Below, piece after piece: positions 1 to 5,958 of a stretch of DNA of 5,993 nucleotides. Made by a program: the position numbers and the translations under genes. The notes below the pieces were generated by a model. That model was not told the DNA's origin. It did not search any database and saw only the letters and a program-made list of their open reading frames with translations. Position 1 is the first letter of the stretch. Every line of letters begins with the position of its first letter. Source of the DNA: JAVKBW01 sp964352715 (GTDB taxonomy: Bacteria > Pseudomonadota > Alphaproteobacteria > UBA8366 > Aestuariispiraceae); assembly GCA_964352715.1 (NCBI GenBank), contig CAYGSU010000119.1, positions 1 through 5,993 on the forward strand, given 5' to 3'.

Positions 1-108
1 CGTGGCACAGGTCTTTAGGCAGGCCACCTCTACTCTTTTGCCGATACCAGTCTGAACGAAAGAGAAGGATGCTACGACGCAAGCATGGCATCGGGTCGAA
101 ATAATATC
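1..108. other. Left edge, no supported gene
   Basis: I see no gene I can defend here. On the + strand one frame is open from the window edge to a TAA at 102-104 and ends in a basic stretch (SERKRRMLRRKHGIGSK); it could be the tail of an upstream gene but matches nothing I recognise. On the - strand two short frames run off the left edge, one from an ATG at 91-89 and one from an ATG at 117-115; neither has a Shine-Dalgarno sequence. A divergent gene or a gene tail is possible, but chance open frames explain this equally well. Confidence 0.4.
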
Positions 109-137
109 TTGACACATTCTATTAATAGAATGATAGA
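109..137 (+). promoter_or_regulatory. Probable sigma-70-type promoter of the cluster
   Basis: A perfect TTGACA (109-114, within TCTTGACA) is the best -35 box in the window and fits the CTTGAC preference of alphaproteobacterial housekeeping promoters. The -10 box is unclear: a 17-bp spacer gives GATAGA (132-137, three of six matches), while a 19-bp spacer gives TAGATT (134-139, four of six). Either places the transcription start close to the ATG at 146, so the transcript would have almost no leader. The spacer is occupied by a perfect palindrome, as expected for a repressor-controlled promoter. The -35 call is firm; the -10 box and start site are inference. Confidence 0.6.
115..132. promoter_or_regulatory. 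Perfect 18-bp palindrome, probable GntR operator
   Basis: CATTCTATTAATAGAATG is a perfect inverted repeat of nine base pairs per arm with no spacer. It begins immediately after the -35 box and fills the promoter spacer, just upstream of a GntR-family gene. GntR/HutC regulators bind as dimers to short palindromes, commonly in their own promoters, so this is the natural operator for the adjacent regulator; binding here would block RNA polymerase. The palindrome is seen directly; its link to this regulator is inferred from position. It contains an inverted copy of the 8-bp unit that is repeated downstream. Confidence 0.72.
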
Positions 138-148
138 TTGATAGAATG
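125..148 (+). repeat. Three tandem 8-bp repeats ending in the gntR start codon
   Basis: Three contiguous 8-bp units are present: ATAGAATG (125-132), ATAGATTG (133-140, one mismatch) and ATAGAATG (141-148). The first is the right arm of the operator palindrome, whose left arm (115-122) is the same unit inverted. The last unit contains the ATG (146-148) of the regulator gene. The array could give cooperative or extra half-site binding that covers the -10 region and translation start. It could also be a replication-slippage duplication. The period of 8 bp is not a full helical turn, so successive units face different sides of the DNA. Confidence 0.7.
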
Positions 149-892
149 AATACAGCAAACAGCATTTTTAGAGAACAGCTGCGGGAGGATCGCTCGCCGC
201 TGTATCTCAAAATCGCCACTCAAATGCGGCGCGAAGTCGAGAGCGGAAATTGGGAACCGGGATATCGGCTGCAGTCTCTTGCCAGGATTGCAGAAGATCT
301 GGGGGTTGCCGTTGTGACCATTCGCCAGGCGGTGGCGCTGTTGGAACAAGAAGGGTTGTTGATCCGGAAGCAGGGACTCGGGACGTTCGTGACCGAAGCG
401 CCGCCCACGCAAAGATGGATCGTCCTGGGGTCGGACTGGTCGTCGTTGCTGGGGCATCTGGAAGGCAAAAAACCACATCTGGTCCAGATGGCGGATACGA
501 TCGGCCAGCCGACTTTGTCATCCGGAGACGGCACGGCTGCGGCTTCGTACAAGTACATGCGTCGTGTCCACTATTGGGACGACAAGGCCTATGCGCTGAT
601 CAACATCTATCTGGACCGGGCCGTCTACAAGATGGCGCCGAAGCAGTTTGCAGAAAACATGGTCATTTCGACGCTGGCAAAGACGCAGGGGATCAATGCC
701 AAAAACATGCGTCAGACCATCTCCTTCACAACGGCCGATCCGGAAACGGCGGCAATGTTGAAAATTTCGGTGAATGCACCGATCGGCGAAGTGCGTCGGG
801 TTATTACCGACCCGGATGGCAAGGTCATCTATGTCGGTGAAACGAAGTACCGAGGCGATTTTGTAAAGCTTGAAATGAATCTCGAGCGTTAG
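146..892 (+). CDS. GntR-family transcriptional regulator, HutC/UTRA type
   Basis: This is a 248-residue DNA-binding repressor of usual length for the HutC subfamily. Residues about 17-83 form the winged helix-turn-helix: LYLKIATQMRREVESG, a helix-turn-helix near residues 46-68 (ARIAEDLGVAVVTIRQAVALL), and the wing EQEGLLIRKQGLGTFV. Residues about 95-245 fit a UTRA ligand-sensing domain, with typical elements such as RRVHYWDDKAYALINIYLD and APIGEVRRVITDPDGKVIYV. The ATG at 146 is the only credible start: an in-frame TAG lies at 134-136 and the next Met (residue 27) is inside the HTH domain. No Shine-Dalgarno sequence precedes it, so translation may be leaderless or weakly initiated. The gene is first in the + strand cluster and probably represses it in response to the pathway's substrate or an intermediate. 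The inducer cannot be read from the sequence. Confidence 0.92.
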   Translation: MNTANSIFREQLREDRSPLYLKIATQMRREVESGNWEPGYRLQSLARIAEDLGVAVVTIRQAVALLEQEGLLIRKQGLGTFVTEAPPTQRWIVLGSDWSSLLGHLEGKKPHLVQMADTIGQPTLSSGDGTAAASYKYMRRVHYWDDKAYALINIYLDRAVYKMAPKQFAENMVISTLAKTQGINAKNMRQTISFTTADPETAAMLKISVNAPIGEVRRVITDPDGKVIYVGETKYRGDFVKLEMNLER

Positions 893-910
893 ACCCGGGA
901 CATTGGGGAG

Positions 911-930
911 CATTTTGGAGATAGAAAATG
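911..930. repeat. Short inverted repeat over the start of the binding-protein gene
   Basis: CATTTT (911-916) and AAAATG (925-930) are perfect inverted 6-mers separated by 8 bp; the right arm includes the ATG at 928-930 and the spacer contains the Shine-Dalgarno GGAG (917-920). The ends resemble the outer bases of the operator upstream (CATTCT...AGAATG). It could be a degenerate second operator or a weak mRNA hairpin hiding the ribosome site, or it could be chance in an A/T-rich stretch. Confidence 0.25.
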
Positions 931-2532
931 GAAACTGATCTGAACAATTCGACACGCGAAACACTGTCCTGCTGTGCTGACAAGCATATCTCGCGCAGAC
1001 AGTTCATGGAACGGGCTGCGGCGCTTGGCGTTTCGGTAACGGCGGCGACAGCTCTCTGGACCGAAAAGGCACAGGCAACGCCCGCAAAGGGCGGGCATCT
1101 GCGCGTCGGTACCGATGGCGGTGCGACAACCGATACAATGGACCCTTTGCAATCAATCGGCACCGACCATATCACACAGACGATCATGCTCTGTTATGAC
1201 ACGTTGACCGAAATCACTGCAGACGGCGATATCGTGCCGAGTTTGGCGGAAGGCTGGGATACATCATCGGACGGAAAAACCTGGACCTTCAAGCTGCGCA
1301 AGGGCGTGGAGTTCCATAACGGGAAAACGCTGACAGCAGATGATGTGGTCTGGTCGATCAGACATCATCTGAGCGAAAACAACAAATATGCCGAGGGCAA
1401 ATCTCTTGCCGAAAGTTTTGAAACGATCAAGGCGGATGGTGCGGACACGGTTGTGCTCGTGCAGAAGGAAATCAATTTCGATCTTCCGGCGCATCTGACG
1501 TCATTCGGAGTTTTCATCGGGCCGGAAGGAACAACCGACTGGAATTCCGGTAATGGAACGGGGCCTTATACCGTTGAAAATTTCGAACCCGGCGTCAGTT
1601 TCAAGGGCAGGAAGTTCGAGAATTTCTACCGCGATGATCAAGGCCATTTCGAATCTGTCGATCTGTTGAACATTTCGGACTCATCGACACGGTCCAATGC
1701 CCTGAGAACCGGTTCCGTCGATGTTATCGGACAGCCGGATACAAAAACCGCCCAACGGCTTGGTGAAGTGGATGGCATCTCGTTGCTGGAAGCCGCCGGC
1801 GGCCAGCACTTCACGACGGCGATGCGCACGGACACCGATCCGTTCACGGACAATAACATCCGAATGGCCGTCAAGTTCGGTATCGAGAGGCAGGCAATCG
1901 TCGACAAGGTATTTGGCGGGTTCGGGTATGTTGGAAACGATCATCCGATCGGCCGCAATGTCCCCTTCTTCAACAAGGACCTTGCCCAACGGGAATACGA
2001 TCCGGACAAATCCCGATTTTATCTGAAGCAGGCTGGCCTTTCGTCGATTGATCTTACGCTGGCGGCCAGCGATGGCGCGTTTTCCGGTTCGGTCGATATG
2101 GCTGTCCTGATGAAGGAGTCGATGAGGGAGTCCGGCATCAACATGACAGTCGACCGCCGGCCCGGCGACGGATACTGGTCTGACGTATGGCTGAAGAATC
2201 CATGGTGTTGCGTGTACTGGAATGGCCGGCCGACGGCGGATTGGAATTTTTCACTGGGCTATGTATCAACTTCCGGCTGGAACGATACATATTTCAAGAA
2301 CGCAAGGTTCGATGAGCTGCTTTTGGCTGCGCGTGTCGAGCGCGACCAGGGAAAACGCCGGCAAATGTACTACGAAATGCAGGAGATATTGCATAATGAA
2401 GGCGGTACGACCGTCATTGCTTTCGCGAGTTATCTGCATGCGCTTTCCGACAAACTCGGGCATGACGCTGTTAGCGGTAACCGCCGGATGGACGATGGCC
2501 GGCTGGCTCGTCGCTGGTGGTTCAAGGCGTAA
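928..2532 (+). CDS. Tat-exported ABC transporter solute-binding protein, family 5 (SBP_bac_5, dipeptide/oligopeptide type)
   Basis: This is a 534-residue periplasmic binding protein, standard length for the DppA/OppA-like family, expected to deliver a solute to an ABC importer. The N-terminus carries a twin-arginine signal: SRRQFM at residues 22-27, a hydrophobic stretch at about 29-44 and an AQA site predicting cleavage after Ala50; no lipobox is present. The family signature lies at residues 104-143 (PSLAEGW, DGKTWTFKLRKGVEFHNGK, LTADDVVWS). The C-terminal lobe has the usual MYYEMQEILHNEGG segment (480-493). Start choice is firm: GGAG (917-920) sits 7 nt before the ATG, 35 nt after the regulator gene, so the two are probably co-transcribed. 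Family members bind peptides, nickel, opines, oligosaccharides or quaternary amines, so the fold does not fix the ligand. No permease or ATPase gene is in the window. Confidence 0.93.
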   Translation: METDLNNSTRETLSCCADKHISRRQFMERAAALGVSVTAATALWTEKAQATPAKGGHLRVGTDGGATTDTMDPLQSIGTDHITQTIMLCYDTLTEITADGDIVPSLAEGWDTSSDGKTWTFKLRKGVEFHNGKTLTADDVVWSIRHHLSENNKYAEGKSLAESFETIKADGADTVVLVQKEINFDLPAHLTSFGVFIGPEGTTDWNSGNGTGPYTVENFEPGVSFKGRKFENFYRDDQGHFESVDLLNISDSSTRSNALRTGSVDVIGQPDTKTAQRLGEVDGISLLEAAGGQHFTTAMRTDTDPFTDNNIRMAVKFGIERQAIVDKVFGGFGYVGNDHPIGRNVPFFNKDLAQREYDPDKSRFYLKQAGLSSIDLTLAASDGAFSGSVDMAVLMKESMRESGINMTVDRRPGDGYWSDVWLKNPWCCVYWNGRPTADWNFSLGYVSTSGWNDTYFKNARFDELLLAARVERDQGKRRQMYYEMQEILHNEGGTTVIAFASYLHALSDKLGHDAVSGNRRMDDGRLARRWWFKA

Positions 2533-2639
2533 GACCGTACTTCTGATTTCCGACGCTTAACCGGTTCTTGCGGTTGTCTCCGGACGCCGCAGGGGACGTG
2601 TTTCTGACAATCTTGCGGGATCCGGAAAAGCGACGGCTC

Positions 2640-2657
2640 AACCGTGAAGACGCGGTT
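2640..2657 (+). other. Hairpin in the 155-bp gap before the phosphoesterase gene
   Basis: AACCGTG (2640-2646) and CGCGGTT (2651-2657) can form a 7-bp stem (one G-U pair in RNA) around an AAGA loop. It lies about 15 nt upstream of the Shine-Dalgarno of the next gene and lacks a following U-run, so it is not a standard intrinsic terminator. The rest of the gap (2533-2687) contains a palindromic AACCGGTT (2559-2566) and two copies of TCCGGA (2579-2584, 2621-2626), but no open frame or convincing promoter. The stem might stabilise or divide the transcript. Confidence 0.35.
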
Positions 2658-2672
2658 CTGTAAATATAGATT

Positions 2673-2680
2673 AAGAGGAG
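2673..2680 (+). promoter_or_regulatory. Strong Shine-Dalgarno fixing a TTG start
   Basis: AAGAGGAG ends 7 nt before the TTG at 2688-2690 and is the best ribosome site in the window. It decides the start of the phosphoesterase gene. An in-frame TAG at 2667-2669 excludes upstream starts, and the first in-frame ATG (Met17) would cut off the Asp14/His16 metal-binding motif. Confidence 0.8.
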
Positions 2681-2687
2681 TCCGGCT

Positions 2688-4736
2688 TTGCGGTCAGATC
2701 CATTGTTCACCTATGCGGTAATTGCGGATACGCATATGAATCAGGAAGAAAACTATTCTTCTTCCCCGTATCCCTGTAATGCGCTGGCGAATGCCCGCAC
2801 ACGGTATGTAATTGCGGAACTGAACCGTTTGAAGCCGGATTTCGTCGTGCATCTGGGCGATATCGTCAATCCGGTACCGGAATTGCCGACCTACACCGAT
2901 GCCGCCAATCATTTCAAGAATCTTGTGAAGGCTCTCGATGCGCCGCTCCACCTCGTTCCGGGAAACCACGATATTGGCGACAAGCCGGTATCGTGGATGC
3001 CGGCGGGGACAGTCACCGAAGAGCACATCGCGCTTTATGAGTCACATTTTGGAAAACACTATTATTCATTCGATCACAAGGGCCTGCACGTCGTCATCGT
3101 AAACACACCGCTTATCAACTCCGGTCTTGATGCGGAACGGGAACAACAGGCCTGGCTGGAAGACGATCTGAAAGAAAATGCCGGCAGGCGGATTGTCCTC
3201 TGCGTGCACTATCCCCCCTACGTCTCGAACCCGGATGAAAACGGGTCCTACGACAATATAGATGAACCTGGCCGGTCGTGGTTGCTGGGGCTAATAAGGC
3301 AGCACCGGGTTGAAGTGATTTTTTGCGGGCATGTGCACAATTTCTGGTACGACCGATTGGCGGATTCGGAGATGTATCTTCTTCCGTCCACAGCCTTTGT
3401 CCGGCACGACTACAGTGAGTTCTATCGCATCGAGCCTGGCGACCAGTATGGCCGGAACGACGAGCCGAAGCTCGGCTATTGCGTTGTTCGGGTCTACGAG
3501 AACGAACAGATCGTCGAGACGATCAGAACCTACGGCCGCACCCTCGACGAAGCGCAAGCGCTAGCGCCGGAGGTCAAATCCGTTCGACCGGTCCTGTCAC
3601 GGGAATCGACAATCGACTCCGTTGGGGTGGACATGCGCCATCCCTGGGCGGAAGAACTGGAAATCGCCCCATCCGGTGCGGTTGATGAGTTCGAACGGAA
3701 AATCGCCCGAAACGACTATCCAGTTCTTGCGTTATGGGAGATGGGGCTGCGTCGGATGCGGGTGCCGATACAGGATGTCGCCAATCCGAAAACCCGCAAG
3801 CGGATGCAGGCACTCAAGCGGATCGGCCACACATTTCAGGTATTCTGTTACGGCCTGCCGAACGATGCCTTGCTGTCTTCTCTCGCTGATGCCAGCGGTC
3901 TTGTCGATATCCTCGAAGTCGTCCTGCCCTGGGACAAGACACCGGGTGCGATGGAGGAGTTGCGCAGCATCAAGGCAAAAACCGGTGTGCGGTTGTATCT
4001 TTCCCGGGTTAACCGCAAGGATGCTGCTAAAGTCGCCGGGGCCCGGTTCAATCACCTGATAAGTCATGGTTTCGTGCTGGCGGAACGGGCGGACCTGGCC
4101 GATTTCACGAATACGCATGATCCTGACGGGGTCTTGGACGGGTTTGTCTTCCGGATTCCGAACGACGCATCTCCTGCAGATGCTGTCATCGAAGCGCGGG
4201 ACCTGACGGAATCGCTTGACCGCGACGCCTGTCTTTACATCCGAACCTCTGCGGCAAGCCCTGCCGAGGCGTATATCGATGATGAGGAAAACGCCGCTCG
4301 GATCGCAGAAAGCGTTGTCTCCTGCATTGGCGGTGGACCGCGCATCAGCGCCGTTCTGGACACGTTTGCAGATATAGACCGGGGCTACTTTGCGCGTACC
4401 GGTCTGGTGGACCGACGGTATAACCCCAGGCTTTCAAGCCATGTTGTCAAAAATCTGATCGGGCTTTTTCAGGAGGGCGGCTGGCTACTGGAAGAAAGAC
4501 ACACGGAGGCCGGCGCTGCCACGATTACAGTGATACTGCGAAACCGGCAGGGCGACTATGCTCGCCTTGTGGTGAATGGCGCCGAAGACAATCTTCAATC
4601 CGGAAAACAGGGTGAAATTATCGATCTGGCAACAGGATCGGTTCTGGCGTTTGATGCCGGGATGCAGGTGCCGCGCCTGTGTATGGTAATTGAAAGGCAG
4701 GAAACAGCCCGATTGGCAAAGACAGGAACAGAGTAG
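2688..4736 (+). CDS. Calcineurin-like metallophosphoesterase fused to a predicted TIM-barrel and beta domain
   Basis: This 682-residue protein has no signal peptide or membrane segment and is probably cytoplasmic. Residues about 8-285 form a complete metallophosphoesterase domain with all five metal/active-site motifs: DTH (Asp14, His16), GD (Asp58), GNHD (93-95 with Asn93, His94), the His in CVHYPP (His174) and GHVH (His215, His217). Such domains hydrolyse phosphomono- or phosphodiesters with two metal ions; the motif set suits GpdQ/CpdA-like enzymes. Residues about 310-590 show eight alternating strand-helix units, starting near 346, 382, 407, 433, 458, 483, 514 and 553, consistent with a (beta/alpha)8 barrel. 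The end, RGYFARTGLVDRRYNPR (565-581), resembles the last strand region of glycoside-hydrolase-like barrels. Residues about 595-672 look like a small beta domain. It starts with TTG behind a strong ribosome site. The phosphoesterase call is firm; the barrel is inferred from pattern only and the substrate is unknown. Confidence 0.85.
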   Translation: MRSDPLFTYAVIADTHMNQEENYSSSPYPCNALANARTRYVIAELNRLKPDFVVHLGDIVNPVPELPTYTDAANHFKNLVKALDAPLHLVPGNHDIGDKPVSWMPAGTVTEEHIALYESHFGKHYYSFDHKGLHVVIVNTPLINSGLDAEREQQAWLEDDLKENAGRRIVLCVHYPPYVSNPDENGSYDNIDEPGRSWLLGLIRQHRVEVIFCGHVHNFWYDRLADSEMYLLPSTAFVRHDYSEFYRIEPGDQYGRNDEPKLGYCVVRVYENEQIVETIRTYGRTLDEAQALAPEVKSVRPVLSRESTIDSVGVDMRHPWAEELEIAPSGAVDEFERKIARNDYPVLALWEMGLRRMRVPIQDVANPKTRKRMQALKRIGHTFQVFCYGLPNDALLSSLADASGLVDILEVVLPWDKTPGAMEELRSIKAKTGVRLYLSRVNRKDAAKVAGARFNHLISHGFVLAERADLADFTNTHDPDGVLDGFVFRIPNDASPADAVIEARDLTESLDRDACLYIRTSAASPAEAYIDDEENAARIAESVVSCIGGGPRISAVLDTFADIDRGYFARTGLVDRRYNPRLSSHVVKNLIGLFQEGGWLLEERHTEAGAATITVILRNRQGDYARLVVNGAEDNLQSGKQGEIIDLATGSVLAFDAGMQVPRLCMVIERQETARLAKTGTE

Positions 4737-4800
4737 AAACCCGGCAGAGCAGGCCTTGATGAATACTGTGAGCAGGAAAATTTCTGTGTTTCATATTTAG
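4737..4800. other. 64-bp gap before the oxygenase gene
   Basis: The gap contains two copies of GAGCAGG (4747-4753, 4770-4776) and an A/T-rich end. I find no convincing -35/-10 pair, hairpin or terminator. The oxygenase gene is therefore most simply read from the upstream transcript. The AGGAAAA at 4774-4780 is too far (about 20 nt) from the ATG at 4801 to act as its ribosome site. Confidence 0.5.
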
Positions 4801-5946
4801 ATGGGAACCATCGACATGCAGAGTATCGACGTTGACAAGCTTTTACGGGATCTTGGAGATGGCTGGGGAATGCCGTCCAGTCATCATATAGATCCTGACG
4901 TGTTCAAGTACGAGATGGCCGCCATCTTCAATCGAAGCTGGCTGTTTTTCGCGCCTGTCCATCACTTGTGCAAAAAGGGCGATACGAAGACAGGCTGGGC
5001 GGGCGATGTGCCGGTTTTGGTGACCCGGGACCAGACCGGAAAACTGCACGGTTTCGTCAACATGTGCAGGCATCGCGGGTATGCCGTGGCCACCAAAGAC
5101 AAGAATTGCCGCAATCTGGTTTGCCAGTATCACGCCTGGACCTACAATCTCGACGGATCGCTCCGCAACGCACCGAATACGGACGACGATGCCGGCTTCG
5201 ATAAAAGCGAGTTGTCACTGTTGCCGATCTCGGTCGATGAATTCGGCCCCGGTATCTTCGTCAATGCCGATCCGGGCGCAAAACCATTGCGGGAATCGCA
5301 TCCCAGGCTGCAATCGTATGCCGAATCCATGGAGTTTCGAACCGATCCCGGTTTCTACCTCGATAACTACGAGCTGGTTCGCACCGTACATTACGATTTC
5401 GAATCGAACTGGAAACTTTGGTACGACAACAACACGGAATGTTACCATTGTCCCACCATTCATGCGGGCAGTTTTGCTTCAGCGTTCAGCACGAACCAGG
5501 ATTCCATGCGCTTTTCCGAAGTCGATCAGTTCATGACATTCTCGTTCGATCCGATGGGTGAGGAGCATGTGAAAGGTGAATTGAAGGCGAAATGGCAACG
5601 GGCGCTGCAGATTTTCCCGGCAATTGGCATCACCATGCAAGACGACATTCTGCTGGTTTATCAGGCCCTGCCGACGGGGCCTGAGACGACGAAGAAAACA
5701 ATGTATTGTCTGGTCAGAAAAGAGGGTGACAAGGATCTCGCGAGCCGCTGGATCGATCTCTGGCATCAGACGTTCAGCGAAGATCAGCTGGCGACCCAAA
5801 TACAGCAGACGGGTATCAGAAGCGGTCGGCTGCCAAGACCCAGATATGTCCTTTCTCAGGAAGGACCGGTATTGTTTGTAAACCGGTTGATCCTGAATGC
5901 CTATCGTGGCGCCGGTACGCCAGCGACAGCCGGGTACACGACCTAG
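4801..5946 (+). CDS. Rieske non-heme iron oxygenase, alpha (catalytic) subunit
   Basis: This 381-residue cytoplasmic enzyme inserts oxygen into a substrate using electrons from a reductase. The Rieske [2Fe-2S] motif is complete: Cys89-x-His91, 16 residues, Cys108-x2-His111 (MCRHRG and CQYHAW). The catalytic iron site is NNTECYHCPTIH (210-221), with His216 and His221 as ligands and Glu213 at the bridging position where naphthalene dioxygenase has Asp; Asp328 in FSEDQ is the likely third ligand. The C-terminus (LSQEGPVLFVNRLI, 351-364) is typical of the family, so the protein is full length. A bridging Glu and the ECYHC form are known from carnitine and glycine betaine-type monooxygenases, so an N-methyl or quaternary ammonium substrate is a reasonable inference; aromatic substrates remain possible. 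The start is uncertain: ATG 4801 follows an in-frame TAG and lacks a ribosome site, while ATG 4816 has GGGAA 8 nt upstream. No reductase or beta subunit gene is in the window. Confidence 0.92.
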   Translation: MGTIDMQSIDVDKLLRDLGDGWGMPSSHHIDPDVFKYEMAAIFNRSWLFFAPVHHLCKKGDTKTGWAGDVPVLVTRDQTGKLHGFVNMCRHRGYAVATKDKNCRNLVCQYHAWTYNLDGSLRNAPNTDDDAGFDKSELSLLPISVDEFGPGIFVNADPGAKPLRESHPRLQSYAESMEFRTDPGFYLDNYELVRTVHYDFESNWKLWYDNNTECYHCPTIHAGSFASAFSTNQDSMRFSEVDQFMTFSFDPMGEEHVKGELKAKWQRALQIFPAIGITMQDDILLVYQALPTGPETTKKTMYCLVRKEGDKDLASRWIDLWHQTFSEDQLATQIQQTGIRSGRLPRPRYVLSQEGPVLFVNRLILNAYRGAGTPATAGYTT

Positions 5947-5958
5947 TCGAAGACCCGG
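5930..5958. repeat. Imperfect inverted repeat centred on the converging stop codons
   Basis: CCGGGT (5930-5935) pairs with ACCCGG (5953-5958), and inside it CGAC (5939-5942) pairs with GTCG (5946-5949) around a CTA loop, with a 3/3 mismatch between the stems. The symmetry centre is position 5944, within both stop codons. The same hairpin can form in either transcript, so it might act as a bidirectional 3' end or mRNA stabiliser. There is no U-run, so it is not a classic intrinsic terminator. Confidence 0.5.

Noticed and set aside
2..117. Short - strand frames leaving the left edge (ATG at 91-89 and at 117-115), and a + strand tail ending at 102-104
   Set aside because: They are 30-39 codons at most in view, lack ribosome sites and match no family I recognise, so they are not annotated as genes.
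250..840. 196-codon open frame on the + strand inside the regulator gene
   Set aside because: It is an out-of-frame shadow of the GntR gene, with Arg/Gly/Cys-rich low-plausibility composition and no domain; the other frame has a clear wHTH-UTRA protein.
518..964. 148-codon open frame on the - strand across the regulator/binding-protein junction
   Set aside because: It is antisense to two well-supported genes, has no recognisable motif, and its start has no convincing context.
970..976. Adjacent cysteines near the N-terminus of the binding protein as a lipobox
   Set aside because: Cys15-Cys16 lie before the twin-arginine motif and hydrophobic segment, not after it, so the protein is not predicted to be a lipoprotein.
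2559..2626. Intrinsic terminator after the binding-protein gene
   Set aside because: The short palindromes AACCGGTT and TCCGGA do not form a GC-rich stem followed by a U-run.
3732..4118. Antisense open frame of 128 codons inside the phosphoesterase gene (and a 145-codon + frame at 3622-4059)
   Set aside because: Both are shadows of the barrel region; their sequences are Arg/Pro/Ser-rich with no family features.
4737..4800. Separate promoter for the oxygenase gene (TTGATG at 4756-4761)
   Set aside because: No acceptable -10 box occurs at 16-18 bp spacing, so read-through from upstream is simpler.
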